From Linum tenue (taxonomy: Eukaryota > Streptophyta > Magnoliopsida > Malpighiales > Linaceae): a stretch of DNA of 64,000 nt. Where the stretch lies: NCBI GenBank assembly GCA_946122785.1, contig CAMGYJ010000009.1, positions 23,967,633 to 24,031,632 of the forward strand. The letters run 5' to 3'. Below are positions 30,441 to 42,370 of the stretch, piece after piece; positions within the stretch are counted from its first letter, which is position 1; every line of letters starts with the position of its first letter. The position numbers were made by a program, and so were the translations under genes. The notes under the pieces were generated by a model, which did not search any database, was not told the origin of the DNA, and saw nothing but the letters and a program-made list of their open reading frames with translations.

Positions 30441-33147
30441 CACTACAAAAAAAAGAGGCTTTAACGAGGGGTAGAAACGGTCGTTGATTGTCAAAAAACG
30501 GTCGGGAAAAGCCATTGACGACGGGAGAGGACCCCTCATTATAGGGTTCGCCGGTAAAAGTCAACAACGACGGGAAAACACTATCCAGTCGTTGAAAGTA
30601 TCAACGAGGGTACTTCTTCCGGTCGTTGAAAATTACTTTTACCAAGTAGAATCAGAAACATTGCCCTACTAAACTACCCTCGCAAATAACAAAATTTCTG
30701 TCGTTACAGATGCTGCTGCAAACAATGCCAATTTATTTTCCCGAATGGCTAGGAACCTTCCATACCATTGACAATAATCAATGTTTGAAAGTTTAATCAT
30801 AGAAATATGTCATTTTTTTATTAGTTTAATCCACCGGTATGAAAGCTAATATATATGTTCAGTAAAAGTACACCTATGAACATACATCTAAAAATGAGAA
30901 AAATCATCCAGTATGATTGTGCTTTAACACAATAAAATACAGGTAATTTGTACTCCTAGTACAAAAGAGATACATTATGGTAGCTTTCAGAGTGGATGGA
31001 GCAATAATATCCCTTTCTTCAGCTCTTGAAGCACTATTCTTTTGCCTCTAGACCTTGCATATGTTCTTCCAAGTCCTTGCCGAAGATACACTGATCACAT
31101 TAATAGGACGCTTCTCAAGAGACGAAACCATATCTAGGACAAAAAGGGAAAGAAAAAAGAATCTGAATCTCATACGGTAGGAAGATACATAGAAAATGTA
31201 GTGCAAAAAATGCAGCAAGATGCAGAAAAGTGCAGCAAGCAATTGGAATGGCAGAAAGTTAAAGCAGCAGCCAGCAGGCCCTCAATTTGTGTATTATGAC
31301 CTTAACAGTTGTATACAACATAAGACTACTTGTAATCAGAACATATGAGTTATAAACACAACGACTTACCAAATTCACTTCTCATCATACACAACGACTT
31401 ACCAAATTCACTTCTCATCATACACAAAGACATTTCACTTTGGTCCAGTGCAATATTCTGGTCCAGTGCAATATTCGATCAAACACTACATCACAGTTTG
31501 GCTACCCATTACTGCAAATACTCCTGCAACAAGTCATTTTTTTAACACAACATCAACAAAATCCAAACTAAATGTACATATCAAAGAACCATAGGGAGGG
31601 TGGGGGCAGAACTTAGGATGCATTTTACAGGCAAAATGCACAGACATCATGTCCTGTTTCAACTCTGTTTTTCCATAGCTCTTGTTCTTGTAGTATTACT
31701 TACTGATTCTAGCCAACAAATACTTAGATTGCAGTTTGAACTACGGTACAACCAATGAGGACAAGGGACCATTACAGGAACAATGCTAAGAACTTATGTA
31801 AAACAACAGCTGAACTTAATACCTAAAAAAATAGACAGTCTCTTATACACCATGAAAAATACTTACCAAACTCGCTTCTCATCATGAAAAAGAGCATTTC
31901 CCTTCAGTGCAATGTAGCATTTGATCAAACAGTAGATCCTGAAGGGAGGGTAAATAATGAGACCTTCCAGTAGCCTCAATTCTAATTTGAGCTGCAATTA
32001 CTCCTACCATTTACAAAAAGCATTCCCAAAACAAGAAAGCATCATCAAATCCAAACTAAAAAATAAAATCAAGCAAATAGCCATTAAGAGCGAGGGGGCA
32101 GAGGAATGAAAGAGGAGCTTTGAACAGAGAAGCATATATATTATGTCCTAATCCTTATCTCTCTTTTTTTTAATTGCTCGTGTCATTACCACTAATTGGC
32201 CTCTCCCATCTTGAAATAAATTCCTACCAAAAAAAGAAAGGATTGATCCTAGTTCATTTCAGTCTATACTTACCTGTTACCAGCGGATCGATGACATTAC
32301 CAGCAGCTAGCCGGGAACGAATATGTAATCTACCAGCAGCAGAGCTTAACAGTTTCGCTTCTGTTTCTTCCCTTTCGCAGCTGCTGCAGTTTCTACCATA
32401 CCAACTAGCAGACATGACAGCGACCACCATCCAGAAATCAATTCTATTTCAGCTGACTCAGAAGAGAAAGAACAAAAGAATAAGCTCAAGCACAATACGA
32501 ACACTGAGAGTCCCACGAGATGATATAAGAAAGGGCGGAGGTAGGAAGGGAACAAGCCGGCGGGAGAAGAGGAGAACGCAGTAACACTTGTGCTTGTCTG
32601 GAGTCGCCCGTATTTAGCTCCGGTTGTGGTAGGCGGAGGCGGCAGGTGTGTGCCTGTGCGAGGCGAAGGTGATGGGATTCTTTGCTCTGTGGCCTTCGTC
32701 TTTGAGAAGAAGAGAGACATTTCTCGCTGAGTTTTCCTCTAGGGTTTCAAAGAGGATGGAAGGAACAAGGAAGAGAGTGGGATTCTTTCAGACGACCGCT
32801 TAGCGGAATTAGGATTGGATACGCTTTATTGGATCTGAACTGAAAGTGTAATGAACCTGCCAAGGTGAATAGGTAGGTGGGCTTTCAAAAAAAATTCCAT
32901 TGAAACCCGCCAAGGTGAAATAAAAGTAGGCGGGCTTTCAAAAACATTTCATTGACTGTAATCACGAGGGGTTTCAGCCCATCGTTAGTGGTCTTGGGCT
33001 AATAACGACCGTAGGTTTCAGACAGTAACGAGGGGAAATAGAAGACCCACGTTAATAGACAAGTGTTAATGAAAAGCTGTCTTTTAATGAACGTTTTTGA
33101 TACCCTCGGCAATTTTTCCCCTCGTTAATATCTCCTTTTTTGTAGTG
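30441..33147. mobile_element. CACTA (En/Spm) element, 2.7 kb, non-autonomous
   Basis: Ends are CACTACAAAAAAAAGAGGC and the complement of ...TCCTTTTTTGTAGTG, flanked by a 3-bp duplication GCA (30438-30440, 33148-33150) as CACTA transposases leave. Subterminal motifs 'aacgagggg', 'ggtcgttga' and 'cgacggga' recur at both ends. No transposase domain is found. Internal direct duplications include 'acttaccaaattcacttctcatcat' (31365 and 31399 areas, diverged copy near 31861) and a 58-bp pair at 32857-32950. Confidence 0.92.
32346..32720 (-). other. Unidentified 124-codon ORF inside the CACTA element
   Basis: ATG start at 32718-32720. A Pro/Ser/Thr-rich N-terminus is followed by a hydrophobic segment (LSVFVLCLSLFFC). 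Not recognised. It could be a captured host fragment or a chance frame; a GT/AG-bounded continuation was not established. Confidence 0.25.
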
Positions 33148-33248
33148 GCAGCAGATCATAGAAAGAAACCTTCACATCATGATTCAAAGATTGAAAAAAT
33201 TGACAGAATCCTAGAAAATTCAATTACTGTCACCATGAGGAAAGGAGA

Positions 33249-34084
33249 TTAGTGGTTAATCGTTTAGCGATTATTTTAGCGGTTAACCGCCTATTCGCTT
33301 AAAAGAGAGAGTGATAGTAGGTTTGTGAATTTGAATCACCACTAAACATCATTTATTAACTGTTTATGACTTGCTAACTCGGTAAAAGATTTTAAAATTC
33401 CTTTTAATGATTCTCATTCTCCTCTGGCAATCATCCCCAACTTTGTTTGGGACTTTGTTTCCCAAACGAATCCTCTCCCTCTCCCACATTATTGTTCTTT
33501 CTTTAATCAACCATTTGGATGATATCTCTCCCTCACTCTCGCCACCAGTTAAATTTGCTTCATAGAATTACAGTGTAAAAGTAGTATTATTTATTGACAC
33601 ACGAGAGGAAAAGCATACTCTTTTTACTTATGACACAAAAGGGATGATATGCAATATTATGTTTCCATGTTACTGAGCACTTCTTCAATTACAGGACATT
33701 GCTTTTGGTTATAGTTGATCCCGTTTCTTGGGAATTACCCTCTATTATTGTTTTACTGTACTTATTAATAGTCTTACATAATCATGGTAAGCACTATCTT
33801 CAACTAAGATATTAATATGCTTTTAATGTTAATCATGATGGATTATGATCTTTTTAATTGTTGCACGGTTGATTAAAAATAAAACAACTCTTATCAGTTA
33901 TTAATCGGTTAACCGTTAACCGTCGGTTATTAACCGCTTATGACTAGGTAACCAGATAAGAGATTTCGAGCTTCCGTAAAACGACCCGCATTCTCCTTAG
34001 CGGTTTAACCATTAACTATCGATTAACGGTGCAGTTAGCGGTTAAACCGTTAACGGCATAACCGTTTACGGTTTATCACCCCTA
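33249..34084. repeat. Degenerate hAT-like repeat
   Basis: The right end '...ggtttatcacccctac' (complement TAGGGGTGATAAACC) and many 'ggttaaccg' motifs at both sides match the TAGGGGTG class of hAT ends seen elsewhere in the window. No matching 8-bp duplication was found, so the left limit is uncertain and the copy is probably truncated. Confidence 0.45.
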
Positions 34085-34161
34085 CTTTAGGCCATCCCTA
34101 TCTTTATTATGTGTCTTTTTTGCTGCTAAAGGCGACTATGAAGAGGAGGGATACTATGCTT

Positions 34162-34870
34162 CAGTGGCGGATCTAGGGCTAGGCCACCCAGGGCCACGAT
34201 CCAGCCCTCCTCCGATCCAGAGCTAGTATAGTGCGTATGAATTTTTCAATTTTAGGTGTTTGGCTCAATAATATTTAAAATTTGATCTAATGTTATTTAA
34301 TAATATGATTTTGTGTAACTTGAAAAATGGTCTAGATGAATATTCACAAACCACAATTCTAAATTTAGACTAAAAATTCAAGCCCCAATAATTTTCATTT
34401 GAAAAAATGAAACCTAAAAGCCTTACACGTAAAAGACTAAAAGCGTAAAGTTTCATTGAAATAAAAAAAAATCTAAACTAAATCTCACACTTCTCTTTCA
34501 GAACTAGAGAATAGTGGAAACAGAGATGGATACACAATACAAATTGATTTGTCGGTTGATTCGTGTAATGTTGACCTAGCTCATTTCAATGGCTACTATG
34601 GAGATAACATTTTATGCAATTAAACATGTGAAAACTTATTTACGCAGCAAAATGAGCGATGAATTTCTCACTGATTGCTTAACTATTTTCTGAGATAGAG
34701 TATGTTATTGGTATGGATGAAGACTCCATGATTTGATGAATTCGCTACAGCTGTCATGTACAATTCACATTGTAATGAAAACTATAGTCATCGTTTATAT
34801 TTTGTTTACGGTATCTAATTTTCTATTCACATGCGGCCAAGTGCTCTACTATGTCCTGGATCCGCCGCTG
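34162..34870. mobile_element. Non-autonomous hAT element, 709 bp
   Basis: Perfect 8-bp duplication CTATGCTT at 34154-34161 and 34871-34878. Ends CAGTGGCGGATCTAGG and the complement of CCTGGATCCGCCGCTG form the inverted repeats. No ORF of note inside. A different hAT family from the TAGGGGTG elements. Confidence 0.92.
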
Positions 34871-34878
34871 CTATGCTT

Positions 34879-35904
34879 AGGAGATTTTTCTAGTTGGACT
34901 CCATCATTTAGAAGTCCATACATTGGGTAGCATGAATGGTTTTGTATGCTCCTAAAACAGGAGTATTTTGGTTTTGCCCTTTTCGAGAATTCAATCTTGC
35001 AATCCTTGCAAAACAACATGGAGAATCATGACTTTACCAAATGTGTTATTGGGTCTCCTTTTCAAGGGATTTTATTTCCCGGCCAACCTTCATAAAGACA
35101 CATAAAAGTAGTAAACCATCATGATATGATCCAGCCTTTGGGAAGTAAGGAACACAATGGAGAATGCTATTATTCGAGTAATTGAGAATGGAAAGACCAC
35201 CAAACTCTTCAAAGAGCCATGAATGTCATCGTTACCCAACTGGAATTTATGCAAATGTGGTTGATTGGATTAACGTAGTTGATTGAGCATGGAAGGAAAC
35301 GCTTTTGCAAGGGAACACTATCCTAATAAGTATAATATGTCCATCTATTATACATTTTATAAAATATATCACTCTATTATTTTACATTAACATACCTCGT
35401 ACTTTATAAAATTATCAAACATGCTCTCATGTTAAATTTTCCATCCAAACATTGTCGAACAATGGGTCGGACAACGTGGCCTTGACAAAATGGAAGGAAA
35501 AATGTCATTTTTGCCCCTCCATGTATTAGTATAAGTCTCGTTAAAGTGAAATTATAAGGGCATTGCTATTCATCGCCCTAAAATTCATTATTCATCGCCC
35601 TAATTAAATTAAATTTACTCTAATACCCTTCATTCATTTATTTATTTTTCAAAACTTAAAAACAAACTCATAGCTCTAATTTCCCAGTTCCTCCGCCGCC
35701 AGAGATTTCGAGCCCCGGCGATGAGGGCTGAGGACGGCGGTAGCGGCGGCTTTGTTGTGGAGATTCCGGAGCCTGGGCTGATTGCAGACTTGATGGCTGT
35801 CAAAATTTGCCGCCGCCAAGAGGATATGTTCCAAAGTTGCACCGCTACGCCCACTACGGCACTACACGTTGGATAGAAATAATACCACCACCTTCTGTAG
35901 TTTT
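34879..35904. other. Intergenic; possible short coding remnant
   Basis: Mostly A/T-rich. At 35690-35860 a GC-rich patch reads, on the + strand, into a short Gly/Ser and acidic peptide (RAEDGGSGGF...), and is also open on the - strand. Not recognised; possibly a fragment of a first exon. Confidence 0.3.
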
Positions 35905-36287
35905 CACAAATAATAATTTGTTCTTGAATTGTTATATTGAATAGTTTAGAACAAAAGTGACATTTTTTTTATAGTTGGGGTGTTGTAGTGGTATTCATCC
36001 TATTATTCTTTACATCAAACATACTCTTGTACTTTGCACCAAAAAATGTTAAAAAGGTATTGTATACATCTGTATCGCCCAAGTCATGGTTCGGCCATGG
36101 GACAGTATTTGGATGAAAATTTTAATAGAATGAGATATTTGATAATTTTCCAAAGTACAAGAGTATGTTTGATGTAAAGAATAATAGGACGAATACCACT
36201 ACAACACCCCAACTATAAAAAAAAATGTTACTTGTGTTATAAACTACTATTCAATATAACAATCCAAGAACAAATTATTATTTGTGT
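35905..36287. repeat. Inverted repeat with about 135-bp arms
   Basis: Left arm 35905-36036 and right arm 36151-36287 are near-perfect reverse complements ('aataatttgttcttg...catcaaacatactcttgtactttg' is mirrored), with a 114-bp loop. Outer flanks are A/T-rich with no clear target duplication. Foldback MITE or hairpin-RNA source. Confidence 0.85.
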
Positions 36288-36928
36288 CAATTGATTCAAT
36301 TAATATAAATGGAAAGTCCAATCACCGCTTACTAGTCATCTGACATGACGACAAACTTTCATTTTTATATTATTTGGGCCAACTCAATTAGAACACGCGA
36401 ATTATAAAAATAATAAAATATAAATTTCATTCCATGAAAACATCCAAACTATGAATAATTTTAGAAATATCCAATTCCAAATCATATTGAAAAATATAGA
36501 TCACAGTCAATGAAGAAAAAAATGTACATTTCAAAAGATTAAGGCAAAAGAAGAATGTAAACAATGAACGATCATCTAGTATGTTATTTGAGAATATGAA
36601 TAAAGTTCAAAATTTGAGTTTTTGACCCATCGGTTTTATTTCTTGTATTTTTTTTAGGATATATCAATTTTTTATAATTTTTTTCAATGCTACACCATAT
36701 TTATATCCCAAATATAGATACCATACTATTTTTCTTTGAATATTAAAGTTGAAAATAGTAGAAAATAGTGGCCAATTCTTGTCATTGCAAGTCGCAAAGA
36801 ATCACAAATCTCGATTCAAAACTGCGAGTCTTATTTGAAATCCTTCCTTTTTTTCTTCGTTCGCAGGTCATCGGGCCGGGAGGAGGAAACTTGAGATAAC
36901 CCAACAGTCGGCCCAAGCCCAACCCAGT
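36288..36928. other. Intergenic, A/T-rich; 3' flank of NPF-B
   Basis: No feature recognised; would contain the NPF-B 3' UTR near 36840-36928. Confidence 0.5.
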
Positions 36929-39105
36929 TCAGTTTTTCACTTCGTCCGTCGCCGCCGCCTTCGCCTCGGTATCCACAACAACATCGGTCGGAGGAGGCGG
37001 CTGTGGCCGGTACTGGTACCTGCTGGCGACGACGAGGTAGATGCAGAAATTGATCAAGCTCAAGACCGCCAGTAGCAGATAAAACAGGTTCAGATGATTC
37101 CTGTTGATGTTGTTTCCGGCCAGCCATCCGCCGCTCGTAGTGGTATGCTCCGTCGCTCTGTTCACAATCTTCACCATTATCGTGCTGAGGAAGTAACCGA
37201 GCGCCATGGAGCACCACAGGAAGCAAGTCGACATCGATTTGAGCGCTCGGGGCGCCTCCGAGTAGAAGAACTCCAGCAGGCCGATGTAGGTGAACAGATC
37301 GGCGACTCCGAATATGAAGAACTGGATCGACAGCCAGAATGTGCTAATTGGTAGCGGCTGCAACACCGGTATCGCGTCGAGCATCCCGTGGTCCCTCGCC
37401 ACGGCCTTTCGTTTCACCTCCATGATCGAGGCGGCGGTCATTGAAATGCAGGAGAGGATAAGCCCTACTCCGATCCGTTGCAGGTGAGTTATCCCGGTGG
37501 GACGGCCGGTGAGCTTGCGAATGAGAGGTACGAATAGATGGGCGTAGATTGGGACTAGGATGATCAGGAAGGCAATTGGGATTATCGGTAGCGAAGCTGG
37601 TGGGACTTTAAATGATTTGGTAATCGATGTGTCCATGGTTAGACCTTGTTCGATTGAGAAAGTTTGGAGCTGGGCTAGGCAGAGGGTCATGATGATTGTG
37701 CAGAAGAAAATTGGAAGCATCCCCAGCACGATTTTAGCGTTCTCCACTTGTGTCACTCTGCTCAGTTTCCATGGATTAGGGTTTTCAGGGAGAGTGGCAG
37801 GTTGTTCTGCTGTTGCTGGTAATGGTGATTGAATAGCTGCTTTGTCTAGGAACTTGAAACAGTCTCTGTGAGCTAGAAATTCTACTTCCACTGCTGCCTT
37901 CTTGTCTCCACTTATCTCATAGAGATCTGAAGGGTCTTCTGGAAGATGAAGCTTTCTGTTCCTGAAGGCTGCAACATAAACCTGCAGAATGGCCAATTGG
38001 ATTAGTGAATGTTCTTTTTCCGATGAACCAAAGATATGAAATTTGCAATGGTGGGTAAACCTGAACGATCTCGGTAAGGGCGGTTGATCCTTCAACTTGT
38101 TGAATCCGGTACCAAGGCAGGCCGATGGAGATCATGAGTATGGCGAAGCCAATTGCCATGCAGCTAACCGCAAAGCCCCAGTCCCATCCTCTGTGGTCTT
38201 GGATCCAAACAACGAGTGTTAAGCTGATTGCTCCACCGGTGCACACTGCCAGCAGCAGATAGTTGAAGAAGCCGGACCGCTGGCTGGCCTCCTTTGGGTC
38301 TTTCTCATCGAATTGATCAGCACCATGCGCCGGTAATGATGCCCTGAGCCCTGCTGATCCAGCAGCGAGCAAGTAGAGGGCAACATATAGATATGCTGCA
38401 TTTTTACCTTCGACTTTCTCACAGTGGACAGTTGGGTCGAAAACATTGCAAGAGGGTGGCTTCATCTTGGGGAAATGGGCTTGGATTGCTAACAGGGCTA
38501 GTCCCTGAACACAAGTGGGGTTTTCATGTTCGATTCATATTATGTGTCATCAAGTAAAGATGATAATCCATGAAGAAAGGGCTTAAGCTTACCAGCATCT
38601 CGAAGCAAGCTGAAAAGATGGCAGCTCTGAATCTACCAATATAAGTATCGGCAAGGACAGCCACTAGCAGTGCGAGGATGTTGCTTACCCCCATGAAGTT
38701 TGTCAGCTGATTTGCTGCTTCTGCCACTTCCAAGTGCATCGTCCCATTGAAATATGTCACCAAGTTCACTGCCAGTCCAAGAGTGGCTATGTTTTCACAG
38801 CCAAACCCGACTGCAAAATCAAGTACAAGTTCCATCATGACTCTTACAAAGAGGTAAGAACTACAGATACTATTTTTTAAAAAAATATCAAGTGCATTAG
38901 TTTAGGCTCATGCCTAGGATGAAGAAAGCTGTCCTGCCTCCTCCATGCTTGTGTTTCTGAGCTGGTCTTCCCTTCCAGTCCACCTTCCCCTCCACCACTT
39001 CATGTTTCTCCTATAAATGGTTCATGAAACAAGTCCTAAGCACAAGTACTAATATGTAAAACACTAAACAGAAAAGGAAATTCTATATGGAACACTTCTA
39101 ACCAT
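36929..39105 (-). CDS. NPF: NRT1/PTR family transporter, copy B (NPF4-like), five coding exons
   Basis: Minus-strand exons: 39105-39103 (ATG only), 39010-38914, 38840-38593, 38504-38061 and 37981-36929; joined 1845 nt, 614 aa. Exon sizes match copy A (3, 97, 248 vs 251, 444 nt, last exon), as do intron phases and the GC donor of intron 2 (AG|GCATGA). Same transporter blocks as copy [65 protein letters not shown] and the C-terminal [16 protein letters not shown]. The helix-1 coupling motif is again degenerate (GCENIATLG). The C-terminal tail differs and ends in charged residues. Promoter TATA at 39207-39214. The paralogue is inverted relative to copy A. Confidence 0.88.
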
Positions 39106-39206
39106 GATTTGACTCTTCAGGCTCGGGTTGCTGCTTCTTATGGGCAAGGCTTGCACACTTGGTGGCCAGGAGGGATAATTTTCATGTGATTGAATTTCTG
39201 GGTTTG

Positions 39207-39294
39207 ATTTATAGCCGAACAGGAGAATCTTCCTCACTTTTGACAGGCAGACCCCTCCAAACTACCTCGGTTTGTCCGACCTCAAACTCTCCAT
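39207..39294 (-). promoter_or_regulatory. NPF-B promoter: TATA box and conserved upstream block
   Basis: Minus-strand CTATAAATC at 39207-39215 lies about 100 nt upstream of the ATG. At 39261-39294 is a 34-bp block matching 9775-9809 upstream of NPF-A with few mismatches ('gtttgaggt.ggacaaaccg'). Confidence 0.55.
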
Positions 39295-40690
39295 CACGGT
39301 TCCTGCCGCTACTTGAATATACAGTTGCAGAATAATGACACGATATTGACATTATCAAGGTTAATAGTAAAGGTGGGGTACATGAACTTATGAAAACTGG
39401 CTACTGTGTAGTTATATGTGTACGTTACTGTCGACTTATTTCTATGTGCTGCTTGGTTCTGTCTTGCTGGTTAGAATTCAAGCTCAAAAGGACAGGAGGC
39501 ACCGGAAGAAACAAGATAGAACATTTTCACTGTGTTGCTGATTGTCTTCGCTTGGTTGTTTTGGAGTTGGGAGCCGTCTTATGACTTATGAGGCTTGTGC
39601 TGTGCTAATTAAGAGCTGCTGCTTCTTGGTTGTAGTTGTTCTAATTAAGAGCTGCTACTTCTGGTTTCTATCAACACCGTGATTGCTGGTTTTGTAATTG
39701 TCAAACCAGGTTACGTACGCGTCGGTCTTGCTCACCCCTCTAGTTCTTGTACGCTTCTGTTCATTTTACATCACTTATTTTATGGAATATATTTGTTAAG
39801 CGAAACTGTTACTGAAACAGTGACGGTAAAGGAAAGCCACTTGGTATGTGTGGCCTTTTGCTCATTGTCATCTGGCCAAATAACGCAAAGAAATTTCCAC
39901 TGATTATATTGATTTCAATAAAAATATAAAAATTGTGTAGATCAGTCTGGATAAACCTCAGTTTCGGAAAGAAACTAGGCATATTAAAATATCAATTCTC
40001 ACCAAAAAAAAAGAAGAAAAAAGGGGTTAATTGCATAGTTGGTAAAAAAAAAAAAAAAGCATTAGAGCTTAAATCATGTATTTAACGATCTAGTTCAAAC
40101 CAAATAACTAACAAAATTGTGTAAGATAGTGTAAAATCATGATCGATTATTTGACAAGTAGTTCATCATTTAAAAAAAAAAACTATATAATAAGTCACCG
40201 CAATTTAGAGAAAATGGTTGTCCACTTTAGAAAACCGGTTGACTTGTTGATCTACACATATTTGTACGAACAACTACTTTTGATACTTCCTCTTCCTTTC
40301 TTCTTCACCAAGGTCCAAAGGAGCAAAAATTTGTTTACTCTAAACCCACAATCTCTCTAATCCTCTAAATCTGATTCTCTTCTTCCTATCAAGGCCACCG
40401 ACCCATTTCTTCCAATTCTGCGCAATGATTTTCTCTTTAATCCTTAATCCCTAATTATGTTTTTCTTGTCCTAAATCTCTAATTCTTTCCTATCATAATT
40501 CTATCAAATCTTTAATCATCGATCAATCCTCAATTTCGTAACCCAACCCGAGATGCCCTAGATCACGGGATTTTTATCGGCCAAGTCCTCTTCCTATAAA
40601 TGTGTTCATGAGATCACTTGCTTATCAAGGCAATTGAAAGTAACCCCTTGTTATTTGCTTGTGAGGACAAGGGAAAGTATTGGGATAGTA
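39295..40690. other. Intergenic; no gene recognised
   Basis: Contains a duplicated 'ctaattaagagctgct(g/a)cttct' pair (about 39606-39660) and poly-A tracts. Short open frames have no family features. Ends in the target site of the LINE. Confidence 0.45.
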
Positions 40691-40961
40691 AACAATGAGT
40701 TGTAGTATTATGTGAGGGAATTTTTCTCTCGTTTAGCGAGAGTGGCATAGCGGCGGAACCCTAGGGTTTCCGAGAAAGATTAGATTTTCGAGTTCCAAAG
40801 GGACAAGGTTTTGGTCGAGAGGCCTGCGTGGATCAACATATAAGGAACACAAGGCTGTCAATCACAAGGACGTACACAAGTTTTAGAGAGCTTTGTGAGT
40901 TACAGAGATTTGAGATACAGTGCGAAGTTATTAGGGTTTACGGTCACACAAAATCGTTTCA

Positions 40962-42370
40962 ATGGAGGAGAGTGTTGAGAAGGGGGACTCCTTGACTTCC
41001 CCTACAGCGGATTCAGTTCCGCCTAATACAGAGGGTGATCTGCTTGATCAGATGGATAAGTTCAACATTGAGGATGACGATGAGGAACCACTAATGGTAG
41101 AAGACTCTGATGTTGACGTCGTCAGGATGGAAGCATTCAGGAGGCTGGGGCTGTTTGGTAGACTGGTCGCTGAAAAACAACCAAATATTAAGTCACTGAA
41201 GATTGCGCTAACAAAAGCTTGGAACACAAAGAAAAGCTTTCAAATAACGGACCTGGGAGATAAGATCTTCGCTTTTCAGTTCCTGGATATGGATGACAGG
41301 AATAAGGCATGCTATGGAGGGCCATGACATTATGATAATAATATCATGGTGTTTGCATCTAGCTTCTTGATCAAGAAACCAGTACCTGAAGACCTGCATA
41401 TGATAGATCTATGGGTTCAAATTCAAGGCTTTCCAGCAGAACTACGAACTCAGAAGATGGCAGAGAAAATTGCAACGAGATTTGGGACTTTAGTGTGGTT
41501 CGACAATAGCACAGGGACAATGTGGGACGATTATCTCCGGATTAGGGTTAATCTCTCCATTAAGAACCCCTTGAAGAAGAAACTGAAGTTAAATATCGGA
41601 GGAGAATTGGTGGAGTATGGGGTAAAGTATGAAAAACTCCCAATGTTTTGCCATTCATGTGGAAGGATTGGGCATGCTAAGCTAAAATGTCCTAAACCAT
41701 CAGGGCTGGGGGGAGACCCCTTTGGTTTGGACATGAGAACAGGGCCACCCGGGCCTAGAATTTGGAAGTCGACCATGACAAAGAAAGAAGATGCAGAAAT
41801 TTGGGAGATGCTTAAAAAGAAATTCGAGCTTGATAGCACAGGCTCTAATTTTGACAGCAATGGCATGGGAGAAGGGCAGGCAAAGGACAATATGACAAAA
41901 GCTCAGCGAGGAAAGAAGATACAGCCATGGAGGTGGAGCAGACAGTCATCAGAACTGAAAAGGAGGTACAAGACAAGGTACAAACAGAACAGGAGAACCA
42001 GACTGAACAAGGCGCTCTAGTAAAGGAACAAAGGATAGAGAAAGATCCTGGGAAAGTTGGAGCTCTACAGAAATTCACCATAGGAAGTGAGGCAGAGCTC
42101 AATATAAAGAGGACTATTCCAAATGTGTGGAGGAGGCAAGAACAGAAAAAAGTAAGGCTGCCGAGAGGAATACAGGTTACTCCACAGAAGAGGAGTAAAG
42201 AGATGCAAGAGAGAGAGAAGGCTATGGAAGTGGATGAACCAGTGAATCCTAAGAAAGCTAAAGTGTTAAACTTCTCAAGGGAGGTGGATGGAACAAAGAT
42301 TGGGTCTCAACAAAAGGTGGATGGCGACAAGGCGGACTCTGTCGAGGAACAGAGCCGCCGAGCCCAATGA
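40962..42370 (+). pseudogene. LINE ORF1 (DUF4283 and CCHC zinc knuckle), stop and frameshift
   Basis: ATG at 40962. An acidic N-terminus is followed by a DUF4283-type RNA-binding region. Stop codon TGA at 41325-41327 sits where related ORF1 proteins have Trp, in the conserved GGPWHY-like segment; the same frame continues from 41328. Zinc knuckle CHSCGRIGHAKLKC (CX2CX4HX4C) at about 41650-41692. A one-base shift near 41900-41925 moves the C-terminal, charged Lys/Glu-rich part into another frame, which ends at 42370, overlapping the ORF2 start by 4 nt (ATGA). ORF1 normally binds LINE RNA. Confidence 0.88.
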
